Of a DNA stretch of 64,000 bases, positions 19,601-27,924 are shown in pieces. Origin of the DNA: Opitutia bacterium (GTDB lineage: Bacteria > Verrucomicrobiota > Verrucomicrobiia > Opitutales > Opitutaceae); the NCBI GenBank assembly GCA_947474365.1, contig CANJIU010000023.1, positions 43,010 to 107,009 of the forward strand. Direction: 5' to 3'. Every line of letters begins with the position of its first letter. Within the stretch, counting starts at the first letter, position 1. A program made the position numbers and the translations under genes. Under the pieces are notes generated by a model. That model saw only the letters and a list, made by a program, of their open reading frames with translations, made no database searches and was not told where the DNA came from.

Positions 19601-21814
19601 TCCTATCAATGGAGTCTCAACGACACGCCGATTCCTGGAGCGACCTCGGCGACGCTGATCCTGCGCAATGTCTCGGCGTCCGACTCCGGCAACTACACGG
19701 TCGCCATCAGCAACCTGCTCGGGACGGTGACGGCGGGGCCGGTGGCACTCGCGCTGGCTCCGGCCGTCGTGACCCCGTTCGCGAGCCGCGCGGTCGGGGT
19801 GGGCGGTTTGACGGTCTTTCGGGTGGGCGCGACCGGTTCGCCGCCGCTGAGTTACCAATGGCGCAAGGGCGGCACCGACCTGCCGGACGCGACCAACTCG
19901 ACGTACTCCATCGCCGAAGTGGAGCCCTCCCATGCGGGCACGTACTCGGTGCGAATCTCCAATGCGACGGCGACGCTCGTCGCGGGTCCGGCCGAACTCA
20001 TCGTGCTGCCGAATCCACTCAGCTATTCGGCGCGGCAGATGGTCAGTTCCGCCGGGGTTTCGGCGTTTTTCACCATCGAAGGGACGGTTGCCAAGGCGGT
20101 CGTGCTTCGCGCGCTTGGGCCGGCGTTGGGCGCACTCGGGCTTGCCGGGGGGATTTCCGATCCGGTCATCACCGTCTATGATGCCAACGGCGGAGTCGTG
20201 GCGTCGAACGACGACTGGGGCGCCGCAACCGGTGGTGACCTGTCGGCGATTTTTGCGCAGGTGGGCGCGTCGCCCCTGGTGGCCGGCAGCAAGGACGCGG
20301 CGGTGTATGCGTCGCTGCCGCCGGGCGGATATCGGGTGAAAGTCAGCGGGGCCGGGGGCGTGGCGGGTCTTGCCGTGCTGGAATTGTTTGATGCGGATCG
20401 CAACAGTGCGGGGCGACTGGGGTACGTCAGCCTCCGCAGCACCGTCGCCACACCCGGTGGTTCGGCGTTTGGCGGTCTCACGATCACCAATTCCGCGAAC
20501 AAGCGAATCCTGATTCGCGCCGTCGGCCCGATGCTCGGCGCCGGTTTGGGGCTGGCCAATCCGGATATCCGCGTGCGCGACCGGGTTTCCGCCGTCGTCG
20601 CCAGCAACGACGATTGGGGTGGGGCTCCGGCCCTCGTCACCGCGACGGCCGCGGCCAACGCCTTTCCATTGCCGTCCGGGTCGGCGGATGCGGCGGTTTT
20701 GTTGGATTCGCGCATCGGCAGTGGCGCCTACACGGTGGAATCGACGATGCCGGGCGCGACCGGGGATGTCCTGCTCGAATTCTACGACCTCACCCCGCTG
20801 ACCGGAGCGGGAATCAAGCGGCCCCTCGTGGTGGTGCCGCCCCGGTCACAGACGTTGACCATCGGGGGGAACGTGACCCTGGGGGCGCTGGCGGTGGGTG
20901 AGGGCCCGCTGTCGTATCAGTGGCGCAAGAACGGTGTGCCAATCGGAAACGCCACTGGCGCGCAGCTGCCCTTTGCCTTTCTGCAGGACACGCATGCCGG
21001 AGCCTACGATGTGGTGGTGCAGAACAACTCCGGCATCGCCACCTCGGCGGCGGCGACGTTGAACGTCATTCCCGTCGGCTATATCGCGAACCATGACACC
21101 GGCGGAACCGGGTACAGGGCCGGCGCCACGGTGACAATTACCAACACGCTGACCTTTCCGTCGGAGGCTTCGGCCTTGTCCTGGTCGGTCGTGTTGCCCG
21201 CCGGTTGGAGCTATGTGGCGGACGGCGGCAGTGCCGGCGAGGTCAAGCCGCACACGGGCGACCGCGGCACAATTGGGTGGGCGTGGACCAACCCGATGGT
21301 GAGCCCGGTGACATTCACCTATACCCTCAGCGTGCCCGCCGGTGAGATTGGGCCGCGCACGCTCGAAGCGGAGGCGCTGGTGCGATCGACCAATGGAAAT
21401 GCGACGCGGTTCGCCGTGACGCCCGGGCCCTTGACGATCGCGTCCGCCCCCACGCATAGCGCCGACACCAGTCGCGACTCCCGGATCGACCTGGTGGAGC
21501 TGACGCGGGTCATCGAACTCTACAACACGCGCAATGGCACATCGCGCACCGGAGCGTACGCGGTGGCGACGGCGGCGACGGAGGATGGCTTTGCGGCCGC
21601 GCCGGGGCGAGACCCGGCCGCAGCGGTGAGCTTGGAACGTTACCATTCGGCCGATACGCAGGGTGCGACGACGGGTTCGGCGCCCGACGGAAGGATTGGC
21701 CTGATCGAGCTCACGCGCGTCATCCAGTTGTACAACTATCGCAACGGCACATTGCGCACCGGCCAGTACCACGTGCAGTCCGGCACCGAGGATGGGTTTG
21801 CGCCGGGGCCGTGA
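13628..21814 (+). CDS. Giant secreted multi-propeller protein (NHL, RCC1-like, delta-60) with EF-hand tail
   Basis: The product is 2728 aa from GTG 13628; an in-frame ATG at 13691 (MLWAGVVLALSVSP...) gives a shorter signal peptide and is a real alternative, while the GTG start keeps an Arg-rich n-region (RRLLRR). After an Ig-like domain come 12 NHL repeats (~150-800, pattern GVAVD...LYVADxxNxxIRKI), enough for two six-bladed propellers. Seven RCC1-like repeats follow (~895-1155, VVAWGSN...VPAGL), enough for one seven-bladed propeller, then an Ig-like domain, about a dozen delta-60 repeats (~1280-1950), two Ig-like domains, two 'RALGP...NDDW' modules, an Ig-like domain, the pre-tail domain, and two EF-hand units (bases 21455-21811) ending EDGFAPGP. 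The second EF loop has a seven-residue expansion (DTQGATTGSAPDG). There is no catalytic motif; probably a binding or surface-structural protein. Confidence 0.88.
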   Translation: MKTVFTDPDRADGLRRLLRRCMLWAGVVLALSVSPHGVAGSPSFSLQPVGTAVTEGATVTLSAGVADVAVAEYRWFKDGVPVRTTSAGSLVLPRTRITDSGSYTVTAVSSAGSVTSRPAAVVVSRDTGALPVAAASSDGSGTVTYPIFDFTTIAGRTSFGSSDGVGSAARFNGPGGIAVDGSGNLYVADGDNAVIRKVTPGGVVTTVAGAVGERWWADGTGANARFSSPTAVAVDGNGVLYVTDSGSTVIRKITAGGVVTTLAGLAYALGTADGTGSSARFFSPQGIAVDAAGSTIVVLDGVQNTVRRVTAAGVVSTLAGVAGQSGATDGTGSQARFNSPQGVALGSDGMIYVADMNNSLIRKITPAGVVTTLAGAVGQVGNVDGFGATARFYYPQGVAVDRAQNVYVADPNNRTVRKISPTATVTTLTGVVEVQGLVDGPAGTARLAGPRGIAASASGTVYLVEANTVRMVTPAGAVSTMAGQAFGNADGASLDATFYNPGAVAIDANLNLYVADTGNHSIRKIFRTSGQVTTLAGQPGIAGFADGTGAAAKFNSPFAVTMFLNSDLFVADRTNMVIRRVSPVGATSLYAGMPGVVGASDGVAGGASFYFPEGVATDSAGVLYVADANNKVIRKISTAGVVSTLAGAVGLSGIDDGVGSAARFTDPRSVAIGPEGEIYVADAYTIRKITTAGVVTTFAGVAGQYGFADGAGAAARFGETNSVACSGGELFVCDARNHTLRKISYAGVVTTIGGSPGTSGSTDGVGAAARFSSPLGMAIQAGTPNFWVADTGNHTIRLGRAHYLPTIVLRGIPRGLARLGSEDSMGFSAYSSYGSYGQWIHNGRPMIGSTEYFIFNPVTERDAGWYQAVASDGPAVARSEPFFLSVVVNPAQVVPWGNNFYGQNTVPPGLTSIVDVRVGDAHTLALKGDGTLAEWGSNTLGGIGIPAGLSNIAAISVASNHNLALTFGGKVVAWGGQLGAATVPAGLSSVVAIAAGANHNLALKSDGTVVAWGSNDYGQISVPAGLTGVTGIAAAFAHSLAVKSDGTVVAWGGVGYDYGQVTVPSGLANVIEVAAGLQHSVALKSDGSVVAWGSNAVGQTAVPAGLANVVAISTSHTHTIATRADRTVVAWGSNASGESVVPVGMNNVIRATAGYLKSVVVRDASNDPVPVISTQPVSVLVANGQSATFSVTASVTGANPLTYQWRRGGFAIPGATGAAFTLPTPRRSDVDSYDVIVSAGGASVSSNPALLSVAPTQTINYLVPDLTFAPRFESSDLGAINAWLPLSNGKYLVGGNFTGIGGATRSYLARISSNGVVDTTYLPPALNGEVLTLARQGDGRILVGGLFSSVDGRQTGQLLRLNSDLTIDGTFSVGQGFDAQFPSFTFSLGGVRTLATQSDGRILVGGNFARFQGVNRASLVRLMGDGSLDSSFSAAAAINSGTELVRGVVRTILVQADGRIVVGGTFSKKLARLNGDGSLDTTFDANLGTGFGGHVYVARAATGGRLWVAGEFTTLDGVARNRVVRLNNNGAVDPTFVAPAALGGFVFQLEELPTGHVLLGGDVLKPTRLESNGAPADTLLFPFDAFQSTVALQVSADGSVFVGVSRVQSGSAASGTLPAFYNMTVGSAVSALIGVDARALGTVNQVALAGNGIYYAAGNFTHVNGVARQGVVRLATSGAVDATFDAGAIGAVTRLALQGDGRVVVQSGVLQRLNADGTADASFAVTSNSINSLLGLDLRGRAMVSQYLSSSNSWLVKRLTTAGQDDATFSWPIFTGGPVQTVGFAADEKVLIGGSSGTVNGESFSGVVRLNPDGTRDTGFVLTAPTGLNAGTTRAFALIPDGRFYSGRDGVASGLSTLQRFNANGTVDTGFDTFFGGQRSPNNMPTTLGVVVLLDGRIIRGGGDGFSGGPAFSRHLFSGARDPSFLSSTPSDLTVKSFLLLDDGRVLAATSRGAEIFAAGAVPAVTTPPSSVTTSVGGNATFAVAATGGGLSYQWSLNDTPIPGATSATLILRNVSASDSGNYTVAISNLLGTVTAGPVALALAPAVVTPFASRAVGVGGLTVFRVGATGSPPLSYQWRKGGTDLPDATNSTYSIAEVEPSHAGTYSVRISNATATLVAGPAELIVLPNPLSYSARQMVSSAGVSAFFTIEGTVAKAVVLRALGPALGALGLAGGISDPVITVYDANGGVVASNDDWGAATGGDLSAIFAQVGASPLVAGSKDAAVYASLPPGGYRVKVSGAGGVAGLAVLELFDADRNSAGRLGYVSLRSTVATPGGSAFGGLTITNSANKRILIRAVGPMLGAGLGLANPDIRVRDRVSAVVASNDDWGGAPALVTATAAANAFPLPSGSADAAVLLDSRIGSGAYTVESTMPGATGDVLLEFYDLTPLTGAGIKRPLVVVPPRSQTLTIGGNVTLGALAVGEGPLSYQWRKNGVPIGNATGAQLPFAFLQDTHAGAYDVVVQNNSGIATSAAATLNVIPVGYIANHDTGGTGYRAGATVTITNTLTFPSEASALSWSVVLPAGWSYVADGGSAGEVKPHTGDRGTIGWAWTNPMVSPVTFTYTLSVPAGEIGPRTLEAEALVRSTNGNATRFAVTPGPLTIASAPTHSADTSRDSRIDLVELTRVIELYNTRNGTSRTGAYAVATAATEDGFAAAPGRDPAAAVSLERYHSADTQGATTGSAPDGRIGLIELTRVIQLYNYRNGTLRTGQYHVQSGTEDGFAPGP

Positions 21815-22130
21815 GCGGGGCGAGCCAGGATACCGCAAAGGCCGGAGCCGTGCGGTCATAATCCCAACGCCCGGGGCGCATCTCCACGTTGATGGCTATT
21901 CGTAGCCGCGAGCACCAGCGAGTGGACCGGGAAAACGCGACCGCGTCTCCACTCGCGGGCGCTCGCGGCTACCAAACGGTTGGTCGCGGTCGATATGGTG
22001 ACCGTCGAGCGGTAGATGCGCCACCCTTCCGGGATTCCGGCAGATTGGGGCGTTGACCGCGATGGCGGGGACTTCACGTTCAGCGAGCGCTCAGTCTGAT
22101 CGCGTCGTCGTGATCGCCCCATTTTTCTCC
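21815..22130. other. Intergenic region between two giant tail-family genes
   Basis: No coding signal fits here. It contains the imperfect inverted repeat described at 21902-21972 and presumably the promoter of the downstream gene, which I could not identify. An open frame from TTG 22053 joins the next gene, but its residues before 22131 look non-coding. Confidence 0.6.
21902..21972. repeat. REP-like imperfect inverted repeat
   Basis: Two 25-nt arms (21902-21926 and 21948-21972) are inverted copies with two mismatches, separated by a 21-nt spacer. The arms start GTAGCCGCGAGC and end GCGAGTGGA. The length, GC-rich arms and intergenic location fit a REP or MITE-type element. Folded as RNA it could also act as a terminator-like hairpin after the gene ending at 21814, but no T-tract follows. 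Confidence 0.7.
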
Positions 22131-25100
22131 ATGCTCCTCTCGATTCACGTCGCGGTTCGTCGTGTGGTTGCGTTTGTCGTTTTTCTGGCGACAGCGCTGG
22201 GTGCTGCGGCGCAAATCACGCTGCCGACGGCCACGTTCGGCGCGCCGTACTCGTACCAGGTCACAGCCCAGCCGCCTCCCGCCGCGGGGTCGATCTACTC
22301 CGCGTCCGGCCTGCCGGCGGGCCTCGCGATCAACATCGCCTCCGGCCTCATTTCCGGCACGCCCACCACGCCGGGAGTGGCGACGGGGATCATTTCGGTC
22401 ACGAGCGGAGGAACGACCAACAGCGTCGGCTATTCGCTCACGGTCAACCAGGCGCCGGCATTCACGAGTCTGCCGACCGCCACGTTGGTGGAAGGCATCG
22501 CGGGTAGTTTCACAGTAACCGCGTCCGGGTTTCCCGCGCCGACACTGGCGGTGAGTGGAGCCGGACTGCCCGCCTGGGCCACGTTGAACCTGAATACCGG
22601 CGTGATTTCAGGCACACCGCCGAACACGATCGGTTCGCCGTACTCGTTCACCCTCGTGGTAAGCAACGGCGTGGGCTTGCCCGTGACGCAGGCCTTCGTC
22701 TTGACGATTCTGTCCGGCTCGAGCGGGCCGGTCATCACCTTGCAGCCCCGCGACTACGTTCAGGTCGTCGGCGGCAATGCCACCTTTACTGCGGCAGCGG
22801 CCGGGGCGCCGGCGCCGTCCTACCAATGGCAACGGCAGCCGGCGGGCACGACCGGGTTCTCCAACGTCTCCTCCGGATCGATTTATCTTTCGACGACCTC
22901 GGCCGCGCTCGCCATCGCCGGCGTCACCGCAGGCATGAATGGGGATCAGTTTCGTCTCGTGGCCAGCAATCCCAGTGGAACCGTGGCGAGCGGGAGCGCG
23001 ACCCTCACGGTGACCGGTGGCGATCTCATCGCGAATCACCCGGTCAACCAGACCGTGGTTTCCGGACAGACGGCGACCTTTTCGGTGACCGCGAATGGCA
23101 GCGGTCCGCTTTTCTATCAATGGCGGCGCAACGGGACCTTCATTCCGGGGGCGACCAATTCGAGTTTCACGATTGCGGCCGCGAAACGGGCCGACGCCGA
23201 CATTTACGACGTGCAGGTTTCGACGTCCGCCCTGGTCGCGACCTCCAACCCGGCGCGGCTGAGCGTGGCGCCGTCGAGTTACCCGACTTATGTCGCGCCC
23301 GATCCCGCGTGGGACCTGCGGCCGGAGGTCGACGGTGCCACCATCAGCGCGCTGTTGCCGCTCGCCGATGGCAGAACTTACATCGCCGGCACGGTGACGA
23401 GTGTGGATGGCCAGCGGCGGATGGGCGTCTTTCGCCTGGCGGCGGACAGCACTCTCGACCCCACCTTTGTTCCCGCGGAAATTGACGGCCCCGTCACCGC
23501 GCTGGCCGCGCAGGCCGACGGCCGGCTTCTGGTGGGTGGCTCGTTTCTGCGTGTCGACGGATTTTCGCGACCGCGGCTCGCCCGGTTGAACGCGACGGGC
23601 TCGTTCGACCCTTCCTTCAATGCGGGTGGCGTCGGACCGAGTTCGACGGTCAACAGCATCCTCGTCCAGGACGACGGGAAGGTCGTGATCACCGGACTCT
23701 TCACGACCTACAATGCCCTCGCCGCCAGCGGCGTGGCCCGGCTGACCGCGGAGGGCGCGCTGGACTTCACCGTGGCCTCGCCGCCGCTGTCGCTCTCCGG
23801 TTCGGGACTTTCGCTCGCGCCACTTTCCGGCGGACGCATCGCCATTGGTGGGAATTTCACGGCGGTGAACGGTACCTCCCGCGCCAGCGTCGTGGTGGTC
23901 GGCCCGGATTTGGCGGTGGACCCGACCTTCAACGCCGGCAGCACCTACTCGGGAAACGTGAACATCGTCATCCCGCAATCTGACGGCCGGTTGGTGGTGG
24001 GCGGTACCTTTTCCAGCATCAACGGGGTCGCCCGCTCGCGCCTGGCCCGTCTGAATTCCGATGGGACGGTGGATTCCGCCTTCAACCCGGGTGCGACTTT
24101 CAACGGCACGGTGAGCTCGGTCTCCCTCGCACCAGGAGGGAAGGTGGTCGTTGGCGGCTGGTTCACTCCGGGCAACACCACCACGTCGACGGGCACCGTT
24201 GTCCGGCTCAATTCCGACGGCTCCTTGGATTCCTCGTTCACTGCCTCCAGCCTCAACAACAACGTCAATGCCGTGCAGGTGGGGGGCGATGGGCGGGTGA
24301 TGGTGGGAGGTAATTTCACGCTCTCCGGCAGTACGACGCGGCGGGGACTGGCCCGCGTGAATTCCGACGGATCGCTCGACTTCGGGTTCGCGCCGGTGCT
24401 CTGGTCGGGCGGCACGATTGCGGCGTTCGCTCTGTTGCCAGATGGAAAAATGCTGCTTGCGCGGTCGTTCCAATACCTGCGCGGCGCGCCGGTCAACGGG
24501 CGTCTCGTGCGCGTCAACGCCGATGGCTCGCTGGATCCGACGTTCAATCCGGGCGGCACCGGGGCAAGCAGCGTCGTCAACGCCATAGTCCGCCAACCGG
24601 ACGGGCGTATCCTGATTGCGGGTTCGTTCACCTCTTACAACGGCACGCCCATCTCGCGGGTCGCCCGGCTCAACGCGGACGGCACGCTCGATTCCAGCTT
24701 TGTGCCGGCTGCGCCCGACAACGGGGTGTTTGCCCTGGCGCTGCTGCCCGGAGGGAGAATCGTAATCGGCGGGGCGTTCCAGACGGTGGATGGGATTCCC
24801 CGCCCCTGGCTGGCGGGGTTGACTCCGACCGGTGCCTACGATGCGTCGTTCGATCCCGGCGCGATGAACGGCAACGTGAACACCGTCGTCGCGCAGCCGG
24901 ACGGAAAAGTGCTCGTGGGCGGGGCGTTCTTGACCATCGGCGGAGGTTCTTCGCCGCGGCTGGCGCGGTTGACGGCCTCCGGTGCCCTCGATCCATTCTT
25001 CAATGTCGGCTCTGGGCCGAGTGGTTCAATCACCGCCGTGGAGCTGCTGCCCGATGGGTGGATTTTGATCGGGGGCAGCTTTTCCACGTACAACGGAGTG

Positions 25101-27716
25101 AGCCGGACCGCGGTCGCGCGCCTGGAAAGCACGGGCGCGCTCGACACCTCGTTTGTATCAGCGGTGGTGGGACTGGGCGGCTGCCTGCTGCGCCAGGAGG
25201 ACGGCCGGGTGTTGGTCCGCGGATCGTTCACGTCGATCGATGGACTGCCGACGACGGCGACATTGGTGCGGCTCACGGCCAGCGGCGCGTTGGATCCGAC
25301 CTTCGTGGCCACAGGATTCTCGCTGATGAATTTCACCCCGTCCTCGATGCTGATGCGCGACGACGGCAAGCTGTTTGTGCCCACCAACGCCTCGGTCGGG
25401 TTTGCCGCGACGCGGGCGGTGGCGCCGCCGTCGATTACGACGCCCCCGGCGAACCAGAGCGTCGTGGTCGGTGCCACCGTGGTACTTTCGGCCGGAGTGG
25501 CCGGCGGCGCTCCGGCGCTCTACCAATGGCTGCGCAACGACGTACCGGTGCCAGGGCCGAACTTCCCGACACTGACGCTCGACCGGGTGACGGCCGCGCA
25601 GTCCGGCACCTACGTGCTGAAGGTTTCCAACGAATTGGGCAGCGCCACCTCGGCCCCCGCGGTGATGTCGGTCGCGCCGCTGACGATTGCGCCGATCGCG
25701 AGCCGCTCCGTGGGGCTGGGTGGGCTGACGATTTTTTCCGCGGTGACCAACCTTCCTTCACCCGTGACATACCTGTGGAAACGAAACGACACCGTGCTTC
25801 CGGGCGCGACCGGATCCACGTTGGCGATTTCGCCCGTCGCGGTCGCCGATGCGGGTGCCTACACGGTGACGGCAAGTGGCAGCGCCGGAGTGGTGACGTC
25901 TTTGCCGGCCACGCTCACGGTGCTGCCAAATCCAATCGCGTATTCAGCGCGGCAATTCGTGGGGCCGGCGGGGGTCCCGGCGTTCTTCAGCATCGACGGG
26001 CCGACGGCGAAGCGGGTGCTCCTCCGTGTCCTTGGGCCTGGGTTGACCGGGCTGGCGGGCGGCGCGGCGCTGGCGGATCCCGTCCTCACGTTGTCCGATG
26101 CCCAGGGTCGCGTCGTCGCGACGAACGACAATTGGGGTGACGGCTCTGCGGCGAACCTGGGCCCGGTGTTGCTGCAGGTGGGAGCGTCGCCGCTGACGGC
26201 CGGAAGCAAGGACGCGGCGATTTACGCGACGCTGCCGCCGGGCGGATACACGGCGCGGGTAAGTGGCGTGGGTGCGACGCCGGGCGTCGCCTTGCTGGAA
26301 CTCTTCGACGCCGACCTGAATCCCGGTTCCCGTCTCGCCTACGTCGGACTGCGTGGTCGGGTGGATGCGACCGCCGGTTCAATGACCGGCGGTCTGACGA
26401 TCACCAATTCAGCGGGGAAGCGTTTGTTGATTCGCGCGGTGGGGCCGGCGCTCGGCGATGCGCAGGCTCATCCCAATCCCCAATTGCAGGTGATCGATGG
26501 GGCCGCGACAGTGGCGCAGAACGACAATTGGGGCGGCACCGCCGCGTTGCGCGAGGTGTCGGGACTGGCCGGAGCGTTCGCGCTGCCCGACGCCAGCACC
26601 GATGCGGCCGTGTTCCTCGACCAACGCATCGGCGCCGGGGTTTATACCGCGGTGGTTCCGACCGGAACCAGTGCCGGCGACACGCTGCTGGAGTTCTACG
26701 ATTTGACGATGGCGGGAGGTTCGAGTCTGGCGCCGCTGGTGGTCGTGCCGCCGTCGAGTCAGACGGTAGCGGCGGGCAGTGCGGTCAACCTGCGCGCCGC
26801 GGTGGTCGGGAGCGGTGCGCTGGCGTGGCAGTGGCGCCGAAACGGCGCGGCCATCGCAGGGGCCACCCGGGCGACTCTCGCGCTGCCATCGGTGCAGGCG
26901 GCGGACGCGGGAAATTATGACTTGGTGTCGGGCAACGGAGTGGGCACGGCGATTTCCGCACCGGCGGTGGTGACGATCGGCACGACCGCGACCCACGCTC
27001 TGGTTGGAGTCGGTTACACCGCGGGCGGCACGTTGACTGTGACCAACACGCTCAGCTTCACGCAGGCGGTGTCGAGTCTGGGCTGGGAGGTGACATTGCC
27101 GCCGGGGTGGAGTTTCGCGGGTGCCGCAGGCCGGGTGGGTGACATCAGACCCGGAGTGGGGGAAACCGGTCCGCTGGGATTTGTCTGGTCGGTGCTGCCG
27201 CCGAGTCCCGTGGTGTTCAGCTACACGCTCAATGTGCCCGCCGGGGAAACCGGGATTCGGTCGCTGCGGGCGACCGCGATCGTACGCGATTTGGACGGTG
27301 GCCGCGCGGATCTCGTGGTGGCGCCGGAGCCGCTGGTGGTGGGGCCGATTGCGACGCACAGCGCGGACACCGATCAGGATTTTCGCCTCACGCTGGTCGA
27401 ACTGACGCGGGTCATTGAACTCTACAACACGCGCAACGGCACGTCCCGCACGGGCGCCTACGCGGTGGCGACGACGGCGACAGAGGACGGCTTTGCGGCG
27501 GATACGGCCCGGGCGCCCGGGGTGGGGGCCGGGCTCGGGCGTTACCACTCGGCGGATACGCAGGGGGCGACCGCCGGGAGCCTGCGGGACGGCACGATTA
27601 ATCTCGGCGAACTCACGCGGGTCATCCAGCTCTACAACACCCGCAGCGGCACGACGCGCACCGGCCAGTATCACGTGCAGGCGGGCACCGAGGATGGGTT
27701 TGCGCCGGGGCCGTGA
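22131..27716 (+). CDS. Giant secreted delta-60/Ig repeat protein with EF-hand tail
   Basis: The ATG at 22131 gives a signal peptide (MLLSIHVAVRRVVAFVVFL...LGAAAQ) and a 1861 aa product; earlier in-frame starts at 22053 and 22062 add implausible residues. Modules in order: two putative-Ig (He_PIG-like, 'GVISGTP') domains, two Ig-like domains (~200-380), thirteen delta-60 repeats (~395-1085, DGRLLVGGSF...RLNxDGxLDxxF), two Ig-like domains, two 'LRVLGPGL/RAVGPAL...NDNW' modules, an Ig-like domain, the pre-tail domain, and two EF-hand units from base 27357. The second loop has the same seven-residue expansion (DTQGATAG) as the preceding giant, and the last ~35 bases of the two genes look identical, so they are close paralogues or have undergone gene conversion. 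No enzymatic motif is visible. Confidence 0.88.
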   Translation: MLLSIHVAVRRVVAFVVFLATALGAAAQITLPTATFGAPYSYQVTAQPPPAAGSIYSASGLPAGLAINIASGLISGTPTTPGVATGIISVTSGGTTNSVGYSLTVNQAPAFTSLPTATLVEGIAGSFTVTASGFPAPTLAVSGAGLPAWATLNLNTGVISGTPPNTIGSPYSFTLVVSNGVGLPVTQAFVLTILSGSSGPVITLQPRDYVQVVGGNATFTAAAAGAPAPSYQWQRQPAGTTGFSNVSSGSIYLSTTSAALAIAGVTAGMNGDQFRLVASNPSGTVASGSATLTVTGGDLIANHPVNQTVVSGQTATFSVTANGSGPLFYQWRRNGTFIPGATNSSFTIAAAKRADADIYDVQVSTSALVATSNPARLSVAPSSYPTYVAPDPAWDLRPEVDGATISALLPLADGRTYIAGTVTSVDGQRRMGVFRLAADSTLDPTFVPAEIDGPVTALAAQADGRLLVGGSFLRVDGFSRPRLARLNATGSFDPSFNAGGVGPSSTVNSILVQDDGKVVITGLFTTYNALAASGVARLTAEGALDFTVASPPLSLSGSGLSLAPLSGGRIAIGGNFTAVNGTSRASVVVVGPDLAVDPTFNAGSTYSGNVNIVIPQSDGRLVVGGTFSSINGVARSRLARLNSDGTVDSAFNPGATFNGTVSSVSLAPGGKVVVGGWFTPGNTTTSTGTVVRLNSDGSLDSSFTASSLNNNVNAVQVGGDGRVMVGGNFTLSGSTTRRGLARVNSDGSLDFGFAPVLWSGGTIAAFALLPDGKMLLARSFQYLRGAPVNGRLVRVNADGSLDPTFNPGGTGASSVVNAIVRQPDGRILIAGSFTSYNGTPISRVARLNADGTLDSSFVPAAPDNGVFALALLPGGRIVIGGAFQTVDGIPRPWLAGLTPTGAYDASFDPGAMNGNVNTVVAQPDGKVLVGGAFLTIGGGSSPRLARLTASGALDPFFNVGSGPSGSITAVELLPDGWILIGGSFSTYNGVSRTAVARLESTGALDTSFVSAVVGLGGCLLRQEDGRVLVRGSFTSIDGLPTTATLVRLTASGALDPTFVATGFSLMNFTPSSMLMRDDGKLFVPTNASVGFAATRAVAPPSITTPPANQSVVVGATVVLSAGVAGGAPALYQWLRNDVPVPGPNFPTLTLDRVTAAQSGTYVLKVSNELGSATSAPAVMSVAPLTIAPIASRSVGLGGLTIFSAVTNLPSPVTYLWKRNDTVLPGATGSTLAISPVAVADAGAYTVTASGSAGVVTSLPATLTVLPNPIAYSARQFVGPAGVPAFFSIDGPTAKRVLLRVLGPGLTGLAGGAALADPVLTLSDAQGRVVATNDNWGDGSAANLGPVLLQVGASPLTAGSKDAAIYATLPPGGYTARVSGVGATPGVALLELFDADLNPGSRLAYVGLRGRVDATAGSMTGGLTITNSAGKRLLIRAVGPALGDAQAHPNPQLQVIDGAATVAQNDNWGGTAALREVSGLAGAFALPDASTDAAVFLDQRIGAGVYTAVVPTGTSAGDTLLEFYDLTMAGGSSLAPLVVVPPSSQTVAAGSAVNLRAAVVGSGALAWQWRRNGAAIAGATRATLALPSVQAADAGNYDLVSGNGVGTAISAPAVVTIGTTATHALVGVGYTAGGTLTVTNTLSFTQAVSSLGWEVTLPPGWSFAGAAGRVGDIRPGVGETGPLGFVWSVLPPSPVVFSYTLNVPAGETGIRSLRATAIVRDLDGGRADLVVAPEPLVVGPIATHSADTDQDFRLTLVELTRVIELYNTRNGTSRTGAYAVATTATEDGFAADTARAPGVGAGLGRYHSADTQGATAGSLRDGTINLGELTRVIQLYNTRSGTTRTGQYHVQAGTEDGFAPGP

Positions 27717-27924
27717 GCGGTGGAAGGTTTCGTCAATAAACCCCTCGCGACCCACCTCCGCAGGATCCTGATTCCTGTCGGTGATGTCCTCAGATTTTTC
27801 CTGCTTCCTCCGGTCGCAGTGCCTAGGTCGGTGGGCTTTTTGTTGGACCGCCGCAGGCCATTCCCACGCCGGTGCGCGACGAAGGGTAGCCGGACCGAAA
27901 AATTCACCAGGACGCCGGGAAAGA

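Noticed and set aside
27821..27841. Weak hairpin followed by five T after the giant gene ending at 27716
   Set aside because: The stem is only 5 bp with a G-T pair and lies ~105 bp past the stop; not strong enough to call a terminator.
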